Positions 17,535 through 24,989 of a DNA stretch of 30,427 bases are shown here, in pieces. A model generated the notes under the pieces. The model did no database searches. It was not told where the DNA came from and saw only the letters and a list, made by a program, of their open reading frames with translations. The stretch comes from a virus. Position numbers and translations under genes: made by a program. Location of the stretch: positions 1-30,427 of the IMG/VR virus record IMGVR_UViG_3300014501_000055, one strand, 5' to 3'. The stretch's first letter is position 1, and each line of letters opens with the position of its first letter.

Positions 17535-18394
17535 GATGCAGCGCTGCCGTTTTTCTGGAACTGGCGCTGATCGAACTGCCGCGAGTAATCGAGACGCTGG
17601 GCCGGCGTCATTGCCTTATACTGTTCGTCAGTCGCACGGCCGGGCTGTTGCGGCGGCTCGCGGCCGGTGCCGCGGAACGAAGCGCCGCCCTGATTGGAAA
17701 CTTTGGTGATAAGTTTCTCGACGATTTCGACATCGCGCGCGGTGAACATCCTTGATGCAAGTTGAGCGCCTTCGGCGTCGCCGAGAAATGCCTTGAGGAA
17801 CGTGGTGACTGCGGTGACACGCGCCGGGCCGGTAGTGCCGAGCTTGGCAACTTCGGCATCGCGCGCCGTCTGGATTTGCGCCTGCGACGCGACCTGTGCA
17901 CCGCCGTAAAGGCCGAGCAACCTTGAGAAGTTTTCCTGCGACAGCCCCATCTCGTGCGCCATCGTGCGCGCCTGCGAGAGCAGCGGGTCACCGTCGTTGA
18001 ATTTGAACTCGATGCCGGCCGGCGGTTTGAAATCGGCGGGCAGCGCGATCTTGTAATCCTCGGCCTTCTGCGGCAGCGAGTTTTTGCGCACGTCATCGGC
18101 CGCAACGCGGGCCGTCAGTGTCGCAAAATGCTCGCCTAATTCCTTGTCTTTCGCTTTACCGGCGGTCGCATCCCAGAACGCCTCCGGAATGTAAGCGGGA
18201 CGCGCGGCGACTTGCGTTTGCTGCGTGCCGCTATTCTGATTTTGCTGGCTCTGAGTTCCGTTCTTCTGGCCCGTAGTCTGGGTCGTTTGGCTGCTTTGCG
18301 AGCCATTCCCTTGCTGTGAGTTGGTGCCCGATGTTTGCTGGCTGCCGCCTTGCGAAGACGACTGGCCGCCCTGATTGCTTGTCTCGTCCGCCAC
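17531..18394 (-). CDS. Scaffold protein
   Basis: The 287-residue protein begins with about 64 residues of Gln/Ser/Gly/Thr low-complexity sequence, then AYIPEAFWDATAGKAKDKEL, a region with SLPQKAEDYKIALPADF, LLSQARTMAHEMGLSQENFS and a helical C-terminal half ending AQRLDYSRQFDQRQFQK. The I-P-E-x-F-W-D opening and the A-x-E-x-GLSQ-x-x-F block are typical of podophage scaffold (head assembly) proteins. It would direct capsid polymerisation and leave before packaging. The gene starts inside the Bbp19-like gene (164-nt overlap) and ends with ATGA coupling to the 71-aa gene. Motif copy C lies 67 nt before the start. Confidence 0.75.
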   Translation of the reverse strand: MADETSNQGGQSSSQGGSQQTSGTNSQQGNGSQSSQTTQTTGQKNGTQSQQNQNSGTQQTQVAARPAYIPEAFWDATAGKAKDKELGEHFATLTARVAADDVRKNSLPQKAEDYKIALPADFKPPAGIEFKFNDGDPLLSQARTMAHEMGLSQENFSRLLGLYGGAQVASQAQIQTARDAEVAKLGTTGPARVTAVTTFLKAFLGDAEGAQLASRMFTARDVEIVEKLITKVSNQGGASFRGTGREPPQQPGRATDEQYKAMTPAQRLDYSRQFDQRQFQKNGSAAS

Positions 18395-18602
18395 CGTCGA
18401 TTCCTTCGGCCATTAGGCCCATCAGTTCGGCGGCAAAACTGCGTCGTCCTTCATTGTGGGGCAACGCACGTTCGTTAACGAAGTTGGTTGTGACGGCGCA
18501 GAGAATCTTCTGGCAATACAGATAAATCAACCGCCCATCGGCGGTGCGCGCCACGCGGTCGAAAGCGTCGCGCATATCCTGATCGGTCAGTTCTTCGCTC
18601 AT
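18231..18602 (-). CDS. Bbp19-like small head protein overlapping scaffold
   Basis: The ATG (18602) overlaps the portal stop by 4 nt (ATGA). The first 70 residues carry the recognisable part: MRDAFDRVARTADGRLIYLY, CQKILCAVTT, and LPHNEGRRSFAAELMGLMAE, which resembles the short Bbp19 family found between portal and scaffold in BPP-1-like phages. The remaining 53 residues are translated from DNA that is also the scaffold N-terminus (164-nt overlap), where the sequence is polar and shows no obvious fold. The role in the virion is not known to me. An in-frame stop earlier would have avoided the overlap, so the long overlap may be maintained. Confidence 0.65.
   Translation of the reverse strand: MSEELTDQDMRDAFDRVARTADGRLIYLYCQKILCAVTTNFVNERALPHNEGRRSFAAELMGLMAEGIDGGGRDKQSGRPVVFARRQPANIGHQLTAREWLAKQPNDPDYGPEERNSEPAKSE
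18462..18471 (-). promoter_or_regulatory. Recurrent late motif CGTGCGTTGC, copy C (before scaffold/capsid)
   Basis: The minus strand reads GAACGTGCGTTGCCCC, inside the Bbp19-like gene and 67 nt before the scaffold ATG. The motif also encodes Arg-Ala-Leu-Pro here. Confidence 0.4.
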
Positions 18603-20236
18603 GATGCCGGCCCTGGCGGTTGATCCGGCGCACCAGCGACATGCCGCGCGCCGACCAGTTGTGCCATTTGTTTCACCGCCGCCTGCACCTGATCGGGCTT
18701 GCGGAACTTGAGCAGCGTGACGCGCATCTTGGCGAGGATGGCTTTGATGCTTTCCGCGCCGTCGATGTACATCTTGAATTCTTCCGGGAACGCCTGACCG
18801 CAAAGCTGGATCGCCTTCGCCGTCATGCCGACTTCCTGCTGCTCGGCGGCAGCCTGCGCCGGGTTGCGCGGCATGGTCGAGATGGCGCGGCCGTCGACGC
18901 GCAACGGCGCGATGGCGCCGGAAACCTCAAGCAAATACTTGAAGCGCAGGAAAATGTTGGCCGGCCCCTCGCGCCAGAACGGCAGGCCCGGCGTGCCGAC
19001 GCGGCGCTGCGCGCGCGCCATCTCGTCAAGCCACTGGCCGAGCGTCGGCGGCGTGTCGCCGGTCTGCTCGGGATAATCGACGAAGAACAGCTTGCGCAGC
19101 TTCTTGAGCTTTTCGGTATATTGGAAATTGGCGGCATCGGCCGGCGGCGGCACGAAGATCGGCTTGATCGTGCCTTCCGAGCCCGGCCGCACCGGATAAC
19201 CCATGCCTTCCTCGATGCCCTGTTCGATGTTCACAATGCTGTCGTCAGGGTAGGCAATCGCCGGATTGACCGATTTCGATGCGTGCTCGGTGCGGATGAA
19301 TTCGAGTTCGTCGATCTGCCGGAACGTCGGCAAACCCTGGATCATCGGGCCGTTGCCGTGCGGCCAGTCCGCGGTCGGATTAAAGCGCATCACCAACAGC
19401 GGGCATGAGCCCTCGCCCCTCAACTCGGCATCGTGGATGAGCGTATTTTGCAGCATGACGACGGCCTGCCAAACCTCGTCCGCCTTGTCGTCCCATTTGC
19501 GCCAGAAACCCCAGATGACTTGCGTGCGATCGGACGGCTTGTCGTCGTGAAGCTTTTTCAGGTCAGCGGGCATCTTCGCCCAGATGTCCTCACCGACGAG
19601 TTCGCGGACGTAATGATTGCGCGTGTAGCGCACGGCGAAGCGGGTATCGATGTCGCCGTAGGGGCCGAGATCGATTTCGAGTTCGCGCAACGGGATCGCA
19701 GAAACAGTGATTGCCGCGGCGGGATGCGGGCGCTCGATCCACATTGCGGTCGTGCCGATGGCGAGATCGGGATAGAACGCCTTGGTGACTTCGGGATAAA
19801 GGTTCGACGCCTTCATGGCCTCGAAAATTTTATCGTCACCGGATTTGACCTGATCCTTGATTGCTTTCCACACCGGGCCTTCACGACCGCCCGGCAAATC
19901 CATGCCCGGCCCGCGCTCGCACCACGGCTCGCCTTCCGGCATGAAGGCGTTGACGATTTCGGTAATGAAATCCTGGCAGATAATGAACGCTTCGTCGGTG
20001 TTCAGTTCCGGCGCGTCAAGCATTCGAGACTGCGACGGCATGACGGCGGACGAGATTTGCCTTTGACGATTTGGTGCGGTGAAGAAGTAGCATTCCTTGA
20101 AATCAAGCTCGACGTAAGACTTCCACGTCCGGCACGCGGCGAGGCGGCTTATCGCCTGCTGTTGCAACGTGCGCGTCTCGCCGGTCGATACCGCTTCGGT
20201 CTGCGTTGCGTTGGCCGGGATTGGATCGTCAGCCAT
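18599..20236 (-). CDS. Portal protein (head-to-tail connector)
   Basis: The 545-residue protein is of the length and style of podovirus portals: RTWKSYVELDFKECYFFTAP near the N-terminus, the DF-x-x-E-[IV]-x-x-x-[FM]-MP block (FITEIVNAFMPEGEPWCERG), YPDLAIGTTAMWIERP, NPTADWPHGNGPMIQGLPTF, and a long C-terminal helical part with YLLEVSGAIAPLRVDGRAIS. It forms the dodecameric ring through which DNA is packaged and ejected. The C-terminus is Pro/Ala-rich and ends in an ATGA junction with the Bbp19-like gene. Confidence 0.85.
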   Translation of the reverse strand: MADDPIPANATQTEAVSTGETRTLQQQAISRLAACRTWKSYVELDFKECYFFTAPNRQRQISSAVMPSQSRMLDAPELNTDEAFIICQDFITEIVNAFMPEGEPWCERGPGMDLPGGREGPVWKAIKDQVKSGDDKIFEAMKASNLYPEVTKAFYPDLAIGTTAMWIERPHPAAAITVSAIPLRELEIDLGPYGDIDTRFAVRYTRNHYVRELVGEDIWAKMPADLKKLHDDKPSDRTQVIWGFWRKWDDKADEVWQAVVMLQNTLIHDAELRGEGSCPLLVMRFNPTADWPHGNGPMIQGLPTFRQIDELEFIRTEHASKSVNPAIAYPDDSIVNIEQGIEEGMGYPVRPGSEGTIKPIFVPPPADAANFQYTEKLKKLRKLFFVDYPEQTGDTPPTLGQWLDEMARAQRRVGTPGLPFWREGPANIFLRFKYLLEVSGAIAPLRVDGRAISTMPRNPAQAAAEQQEVGMTAKAIQLCGQAFPEEFKMYIDGAESIKAILAKMRVTLLKFRKPDQVQAAVKQMAQLVGARHVAGAPDQPPGPAS

Positions 20237-20237
20237 A

Positions 20238-20456
20238 TCACGTCTTAACGGCAGTAGGCGTAACCATTGGCGAGACTGTGGTGCCCGCCATCGCCAGTTG
20301 CGTACCGTACCGCGCCATCAACGACGCCATATCGGATTGCGTTTGGGTTTGCAGGCCGCCGACCAAATCGTTCTGCGCCTGCTGCTGTTCGGTGTCGAGG
20401 TTTGGGTCAACCGGGATTGACGGGGTGCTTTCCTTCATCGATGCGCTGGCCGCCAT
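20238..20456 (-). CDS. Small protein before portal (72 aa)
   Basis: The frame extends upstream to a TTG at 20549, but that would place 31 residues inside the preceding gene; the ATG at 20456 (MAASASMKEST) is preferred, and one at 20438 is also possible. The product is polar, with a Gln-rich helix (DTEQQQAQNDLVGGLQTQTQ) and a Thr/Ala-rich end. It ends 1 nt before the portal start. Genes of this size upstream of portal are common in podophages; no family recognised. No strong Shine-Dalgarno is visible for either start. Confidence 0.5.
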   Translation of the reverse strand: MAASASMKESTPSIPVDPNLDTEQQQAQNDLVGGLQTQTQSDMASLMARYGTQLAMAGTTVSPMVTPTAVKT

Positions 20457-20847
20457 GTTGCAGAATGTACCGATAGAGAGCGTCAGGCCGATACATAGCG
20501 CAACGCACGCCAAGCAGATGCCGTATCGCCGTGACGCAATTAAAGCCAACGCGGCCGGTCGGGCCCATGGGTTGCAAGGCGCGGGCGATCTTCACCACCG
20601 CGCAGCCTGCCGTGTATTGCATGAGCGTCGCCTTGGCGGTCGCCGCCGGGAACAGGATCAGCCGCGTGCCGCCCCATTGCGTGTCATAGAGCAGCCAAGC
20701 TTTGAAGCCGGGGCAGTAAGCGAAGGCCGAGACGTGCTTGAAGCGGCCGAACGCGAGCAGCGCCAGCCAGCGCATTTTTGTTTCCGGGTGAAACACCACA
20801 AACCACTCGGTCGGCTCGATGGCGTTCGGCAGATCGATCGCTTCCAT
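20407..20847 (-). CDS. Conserved-looking phage protein with possible His/Cys dyad (146 aa)
   Basis: The gene begins 3 nt after the terminase stop. The protein reads EWFVVFHPETKMRWLALLAF, then GRFKHVSAFAYCPGFKAWLL, then YDTQWGG, a hydrophobic middle, and FNCVTAIRHLLGVRCAMYRP with ALYRYILQHGG. The H of FKHVSAF (about residue 38) and the C of NCVTAIRHLLG (about 103) are placed like the His-then-Cys order of permuted papain/NlpC-type folds, but that is only suggestive. Position between terminase and portal suggests a packaging or head-associated role. No named family recognised. It contains motif copy D. Confidence 0.65.
   Translation of the reverse strand: MEAIDLPNAIEPTEWFVVFHPETKMRWLALLAFGRFKHVSAFAYCPGFKAWLLYDTQWGGTRLILFPAATAKATLMQYTAGCAVVKIARALQPMGPTGRVGFNCVTAIRHLLGVRCAMYRPDALYRYILQHGGQRIDEGKHPVNPG
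20500..20509 (-). promoter_or_regulatory. Recurrent late motif CGTGCGTTGC, copy D (before portal-side genes)
   Basis: The minus strand reads GGCGTGCGTTGCGC within the 146-aa gene, 43 nt before the small gene that precedes portal. The flanking base after the 10-mer is G rather than C, unlike the other copies. Confidence 0.35.
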
Positions 20848-20850
20848 GGC

Positions 20851-22347
20851 CTAACCCATGACGCGGCGCATGGTCCGGCGCTCGGGCCGCAGCCGCACAG
20901 GTTGCATCGTGCCGATCGGTTGCAGCCCGATCATGCGGCGCCCTTCGCCGGCGCTGATGCAAAAATACTGCGCGCAGTCGCACAGGTTGGAATACTTGTC
21001 TTTCATCGGCCGCAGTACACCATCTGCTTCGCGCACCAAATGATAGCGCCCGGCCATGCCGATAATGAGCGTGCGGCATAATGGCGAAATCACCAGCCGG
21101 TTGACGCCGCTTGGATTGTCGTTGAGCGCATAGGCTACAGCCTCGGTGCGCTCGTCGATATTGTTCATCTTCACCGGGGCCGCCGTAACCGGCATGCCGT
21201 TGAACCGGAAAATATCGTAGCTCGATTGCTCGGTCTGCTGGCCCTTATCGCGGCCCTTCGGATCGCCGACGCAGCGGAAGCCGTGGCCGCGATAATTCTG
21301 TTCGAGGAACCGCTTGACCTTCGGCGCAAAGACCGATGCCGGCTCGTTGAAACCGAGCATTTCGTACTGGAAATAGAGGCGCTGGTTGACTTCCTGACCG
21401 AATAGCGCGGCCGGATAAACGCGGCCGAAGTCGAGTGCCACGATCACATCATGCCCAGGAATGGGCCGCAGCGGCTCGCGCGCGACGTGATATTCGCGGC
21501 GGAACATCGGCCACACCGGCTGACCGTCGACCACGAGTGCAACACGGTTCATCAGCCGCGAATCGATCCATGCCTTTGACGGCGCGCCGATGCGCAGTTC
21601 CTCGTAGTAGCCGTCCGGCAAATTCTTGAGATTTTCGGCTTCCGGATTGATGTCGTATCGCGTGATCAGCCCGCGCTCGTCGGTCTTTTCGATCAGCGCC
21701 GGCGGCTGCATGTGAAAGCCCCACGCGGGCGGCCAGTGATATTGCGCGGCCTCATCCGCAGAAATGCCGATCGGCAACTCAACCTGCCCGGTCATCATGC
21801 CGAGCCAATGGTCCTCGTCGGGAGCGTTGGAATCGGCAATCACGCCGCGCCATGGATTCGGGCCTCCATGCTCGGGCGGCGGATAGCGCAGCCGCGAGCG
21901 CGCCTCGACGAACAGATCGCGAATGATAAAGCCGAGTTCGTTGAACGCAATGCCGGTGTATTCGGTCGAGCGCAGCTTGCGCACGTCCTCGTCCTTGTCG
22001 AGCGAAAGGAAGTCGACCACCGTTTCGATATCGCCGAACCTGATGCGGTGCTGCATGACCCCGCCATAGGTGAAACGGCCGTAGATCGATTCCGGGAACA
22101 GCCGCAGCCATGTCAGGATCGTGCTGCGCCGCAGGTCCGGCATCGTATTGCGCACGATCGCAAAGCGGGTGCGGCGCACGCCGTCGATCGGCGACGGCAC
22201 CTGCTCCTGCGCATGCCGCATGATGCGGATGCACAATGCCATGGTCTTGCCGGAACCGAGCGGCCCCTGGATCACATCGACCGGGCGGCTGGACGAGACA
22301 AAATCGCAAAGCTTGGTGCCGGCCAGAAACTCGTATTCCGCGGGCAT
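20851..22347 (-). CDS. terL: Terminase large subunit (packaging ATPase/nuclease)
   Basis: The 498-residue protein shows the Walker A GPLGSGKT at residues 28-35, a Walker B region TGIAFNELG at 131-139 ending in the catalytic Glu, and an RNase-H-like nuclease with VALDFGRVYPAALFGQ around D306 and a second acidic site GDPKG at about D362. The length is typical. It cuts concatemeric phage DNA and pumps it through the portal. The gene overlaps the stop of the 196-aa gene by one base. Confidence 0.9.
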   Translation of the reverse strand: MPAEYEFLAGTKLCDFVSSSRPVDVIQGPLGSGKTMALCIRIMRHAQEQVPSPIDGVRRTRFAIVRNTMPDLRRSTILTWLRLFPESIYGRFTYGGVMQHRIRFGDIETVVDFLSLDKDEDVRKLRSTEYTGIAFNELGFIIRDLFVEARSRLRYPPPEHGGPNPWRGVIADSNAPDEDHWLGMMTGQVELPIGISADEAAQYHWPPAWGFHMQPPALIEKTDERGLITRYDINPEAENLKNLPDGYYEELRIGAPSKAWIDSRLMNRVALVVDGQPVWPMFRREYHVAREPLRPIPGHDVIVALDFGRVYPAALFGQEVNQRLYFQYEMLGFNEPASVFAPKVKRFLEQNYRGHGFRCVGDPKGRDKGQQTEQSSYDIFRFNGMPVTAAPVKMNNIDERTEAVAYALNDNPSGVNRLVISPLCRTLIIGMAGRYHLVREADGVLRPMKDKYSNLCDCAQYFCISAGEGRRMIGLQPIGTMQPVRLRPERRTMRRVMG

Positions 22348-22937
22348 CAGGCGATCAGCCGAGCTTGCTGGACCTGCAACATGCGCGCGCGGGCGGCTTG
22401 GAGGATTGGCAGAATTTTTGTGTCCATGCCGTCCTCGGCTTCGTCAGTGTCCATGCCCGGCTCATATGGCCCGATGTAGAGGTCGGGCGGCACGGTTTCG
22501 GGCGAGATGCGTTGCGCCTCGTCCTCGCTGATATAGGTCGTCCATTCCGTCTCGTAAGCCATGATCTCGTCGTCGGACCAGCCCTCAAGCTTGAGCAGGT
22601 AATGCTCATAGCCGGTCGCCCACCAATGCGCCGACTTGGCGCCGGGGCCGAGCCAGTATTTCATGCCGAGCCGCGTCATCAGCCACCACTCGAAACCCTC
22701 ATGACCGGCCACCGGCTTATCGGGCTCGATGCCCATCTTGAAGCGCTGCGGCACATTTTCGTCCGCATAGGTCATGCCGCCATCCATCGAGCGGCCGGCG
22801 CCGTAGGGCACCAAAAACTTGCGGGACACGATTTGCGGCCGGGCGAGAAAATTGCGCAGCCCCGGCTCACGCTGGATCATGCGCACCACCGCACCAATCG
22901 GCGCCGCCTCGTCGGAATGGCCGCCACCCGAGCTCAT
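22347..22937 (-). CDS. Phage protein with HExxE-like motif (possible metallopeptidase relative, 196 aa)
   Basis: The protein reads LVPYGAGRSMDGGMTYADEN followed by VPQRFK, then AGHEGFEWWLMTRLGMKYWL, and SAHWWATGYEHYLLKLEGWS. The spaced HE-x-x-E...AH-x-x-AT-x-x-E arrangement after a mature-strand VPY...DGG pattern recalls conserved phage proteins found next to terminases that look like metal-binding, peptidase-like folds. Whether it is active is not shown. An acidic region precedes the C-terminal helix. It touches the upstream and downstream genes by TGATG overlaps, so it is co-translated with terminase. Confidence 0.6.
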   Translation of the reverse strand: MSSGGGHSDEAAPIGAVVRMIQREPGLRNFLARPQIVSRKFLVPYGAGRSMDGGMTYADENVPQRFKMGIEPDKPVAGHEGFEWWLMTRLGMKYWLGPGAKSAHWWATGYEHYLLKLEGWSDDEIMAYETEWTTYISEDEAQRISPETVPPDLYIGPYEPGMDTDEAEDGMDTKILPILQAARARMLQVQQARLIA

Positions 22938-23191
22938 CAGTTCCTCTCGTTATGCAGGGTCGTCCATTCCTGCATAGCGATAAACATGCGCCCGATGGCT
23001 TCGGAAAATTTAAGCGTTGTCGAGCACTTGTTCGACCAATCGCCGTCCGGATGTCCCATAATCACCACGACCGTATCGACGTTCCCCGTCTCGGCTTCCG
23101 CAAGCGCATTGCGCAGAATCCGCACCACACTCTCGCGCACGTCATCGGCGGCTTTCGGCGGCGTGACAAGCTTGATCGGCTCGGCGCTCAT
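22937..23191 (-). CDS. Small hypothetical protein (84 aa)
   Basis: Start chosen at the ATG overlapping the stop of the 127-aa gene (ATGA at 23188-23191); longer readings run back into that gene. The protein begins MSAEPIKLVTPPKAADDVRE, has a helix (SVVRILRNALAEAETG), a strand DTVVVIMGHPDGDW and a second helix EAIGRMFIAMQEW. This is a compact alpha/beta outline. No family recognised. Confidence 0.6.
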   Translation of the reverse strand: MSAEPIKLVTPPKAADDVRESVVRILRNALAEAETGNVDTVVVIMGHPDGDWSNKCSTTLKFSEAIGRMFIAMQEWTTLHNERN

Positions 23192-23571
23192 CCGCTGGCT
23201 TTGTCGATTTTCGGCATGGTCGGTATCCATGGCCGCGGCGGTTCCTTGAGAATTGCGCGCGGCGGCACCTTCAACCGGATCATCTTGTCGCAATGCTTGC
23301 TGATGATTTCCTCGTCACGCGGGGTATAAGGCTCGATCTCGACGCCGCCAGCCCGCGGCTTGCAAAGCAGCCGGACCTGCATCAAAACCGCGCCCTGCTC
23401 GGGGTCGGGCGACACATCGCTGAAATGGCCTTCGCGGATCACAAAGGCTTTGACCAGACCAACCTTGCGGATGTTCTTCGCCCAGGCATTGATCTCATCG
23501 GTGTATTTCTCAAGAAAATACTCAGGAATATTGAGAAAGCGCACCGAACCGCAATTGATGACCGATTTCAT
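23188..23571 (-). CDS. Hypothetical accessory protein (127 aa)
   Basis: Start chosen at the ATG overlapping the preceding stop (ATGA). The protein begins MKSVINCGSVRFLNIPEYFL, contains KYTDEINAWAKNIRKVGLVK and VLMQVRLLCKPRAGGVEIEP, and ends in a Pro-rich tail (RPWIPTMPKIDKASG). The middle looks alpha/beta. No known domain is recognised; it is one of a run of coupled small genes between the two terminase genes. Confidence 0.6.
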   Translation of the reverse strand: MKSVINCGSVRFLNIPEYFLEKYTDEINAWAKNIRKVGLVKAFVIREGHFSDVSPDPEQGAVLMQVRLLCKPRAGGVEIEPYTPRDEEIISKHCDKMIRLKVPPRAILKEPPRPWIPTMPKIDKASG

Positions 23572-23771
23572 GACGCCCTCTTGATGACCGCCGGAACCGC
23601 CGGCTCGGCAAAATCCACATTGCACCCCGCGCAGTGCAACCCGGCCGCAAAAAACTTCACCGCCTCGTCCGGCGCCAGCACACACATCGCATCGCCAAAC
23701 TTCACCCGAACCCCGCCACTCAGGTCGGGCTCGACCATCAAAACCCCGAACTTGCCAACCGGCTTGCTCAT
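23568..23771 (-). CDS. Small Cys-containing protein (67 aa)
   Basis: The 67-residue protein starts at an ATGA overlap and contains CVLAPDEAVKFFAAGLHCAG followed by CNVDFAEPAVPAVI. Three cysteines (C at LHCAGC and earlier AMCVL) could bind metal, though the spacing is not a standard zinc ribbon. Function unknown. Confidence 0.55.
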   Translation of the reverse strand: MSKPVGKFGVLMVEPDLSGGVRVKFGDAMCVLAPDEAVKFFAAGLHCAGCNVDFAEPAVPAVIKRAS

Positions 23772-23998
23772 GAGCGCTCGCAGATCAAAGCTATGGACCG
23801 CCGCATCCCCTCGGCATCGATCTTGTCAACCTCCTGCTGTGCAATGACCGCGCCAGCATAGGTATGCGCGGCTCTAACACTATCGAGCCAGCGGATATAG
23901 GCGGCGCGGAGCTCGACATCGTTCATCTCGTGATACGGGTCAGCCACTCGCTTTGCAGCAAGGGGATCGCCAATTTCCGCGCTGTCAAATTTCGCCAT
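23768..23998 (-). CDS. Small hypothetical protein (76 aa)
   Basis: Start taken as the ATG at 23998, forming TGATG with the stop of the DUF2158-like gene; a GTG one codon earlier is equally possible. The protein is mostly helical: ADPYHEMNDVELRAAYIRWL, then DSVRAAHTYAGAVIAQQEVD and EGMRRSIALICERS. No family recognised. Confidence 0.55.
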   Translation of the reverse strand: MAKFDSAEIGDPLAAKRVADPYHEMNDVELRAAYIRWLDSVRAAHTYAGAVIAQQEVDKIDAEGMRRSIALICERS

Positions 23999-24189
23999 CA
24001 CGATAACTCCAATCGTCCTGGCGGCTCCCGCACCAACTCATCCGGCCGAAACGACGAAAACCGGAACCGCGCACCGTCCAGCCAGATAACCTCCACAAAC
24101 CCGCCGTCCATCCGAACCACCATCATCAGCGGCGAACCAGTCCGTAGCCATACCTCATCGCCAAACCGGAATGTTTCGCCAGCCGCCAA
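23998..24189 (-). CDS. DUF2158/YodC-like small protein (63 aa)
   Basis: The sequence FRFGDEVWLRTGSPLMMVVR, then GGFVEVIWLDGARFRFSSFR and PDELVRE matches the short YodC-like pattern F-x-x-GD-x-V-x-L-[KR]-[ST]-G-[GS]-P-x-M-x-V...W-x...F-x-x-x-x-L. The start is a TTG with TGGAAAA just before it. Such proteins are small beta-barrels of unknown role, common in phages and bacteria. Confidence 0.65.
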   Translation of the reverse strand: MAAGETFRFGDEVWLRTGSPLMMVVRMDGGFVEVIWLDGARFRFSSFRPDELVREPPGRLELS

Positions 24190-24219
24190 TTTTCCAGCCC
24201 CAACATTTTCAGCCGCCAG

Positions 24220-24291
24220 TCATTTCGCAGGCCCAGTGATTTGCGGGCAGAATGTGTGGACAGTGGATAGGAGCGGCGCGCGAACGATCAT
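24220..24291 (-). CDS. Possible 23-aa coupled ORF
   Basis: The ATG overlaps the stop of the terminase-small-like gene (ATGA) and 23 codons follow (MIVRAPLLSTVHTFCPQITG...). The ~100-nt gap between the two larger genes otherwise holds nothing visible. Too short to judge. Confidence 0.2.
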   Translation of the reverse strand: MIVRAPLLSTVHTFCPQITGPAK

Positions 24292-24881
24292 TTTTCCCCT
24301 CCGGTCGCCTCATCGTCGGATTTGCCCGGCCGCGTGTGCACATTTGGATGGTCGAGCTCGTGCGGCGTTGATGGCTCATGAGTGCGAGATTCCTGCAACG
24401 CATTGATATGATTAGCTGTGACTGCATGTGCATCGATTGCGCCGGCGCTGGCTGGCGGTGCAATCACGTTCGTCACAACGCGAATCACTACGCCAGGCGA
24501 TGCACTTACACCGGAGCCGCGCTGCTGCTGCTCATCGCCAAGCTGCTCAAGCACTTTGATGGCTTGCACTGCCGGCATGTTGTTCTCGGCATCGCGTATT
24601 TCGCACAGGCGAAGAATGTTTTTGCCGGATGCCGCAGCACGAAGTACCTCCCTGCGCTGTCTGAGATGCGCGAGCACATGAGCACGCGCGAACGCTTGCC
24701 GCAGTTGGAATGTGGTCAATCCGGCTGCTGTTGCTGCATCTCGCAGGTCAGCGCCCTCAAATACGATCAACTCAATCGCTTGGTGTAGCTTTCGTCCTAT
24801 GCGTGGCGCTTTGATTGGCTTGTCCAACGCTGCACTGCGTGGTGGTGCTCGGTTGGTGATTGCAATGTCTGTGCTGGTCAT
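24288..24881 (-). CDS. Putative terminase small subunit (HTH DNA-binding)
   Basis: Start taken as the ATG at 24881 (MTSTDIAITNR); a GTG at 24998 is open but overlaps the regulatory region. Residues about 25-100 carry a helix-turn-helix and following helix: LHQAIELIVFEGADLRDAAT, AAGLTTFQLRQAFARAHVLA, HLRQRREVLRAAAS, then IRDAENNMPAVQAIKVLEQL. This layout (HTH with D-A-A-x-x-A-G-[LM], then N-x-x-x-x-x-AI-x-x-LE) is typical of phage terminase small subunits, which recognise the packaging site. The tail is Pro/His/Thr-rich. It lies 2 kb upstream of the large subunit with small genes between, so the assignment is moderate. Confidence 0.55.
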   Translation of the reverse strand: MTSTDIAITNRAPPRSAALDKPIKAPRIGRKLHQAIELIVFEGADLRDAATAAGLTTFQLRQAFARAHVLAHLRQRREVLRAAASGKNILRLCEIRDAENNMPAVQAIKVLEQLGDEQQQRGSGVSASPGVVIRVVTNVIAPPASAGAIDAHAVTANHINALQESRTHEPSTPHELDHPNVHTRPGKSDDEATGGEK

Positions 24882-24989
24882 TGCTGCTCTGCTCAAGCGA
24901 CCCTCGCGCTGCGCTATGCTCGGTGAAGTAATAGACGCGCGGGCGCGATGCGTGACGCGCGATGGAATGCCCGATATTTGCTTTTTCTG

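Noticed and set aside
1415-18471. Recurrent motif as a conserved peptide (Arg-Ala-Leu-Pro)
   Set aside because: Copy D encodes no proline in that frame and copy E is intergenic, so conservation is not at protein level.
18620-20248. Plus-strand frames opposite portal
   Set aside because: They mirror the portal coding region and show shadow-type composition.
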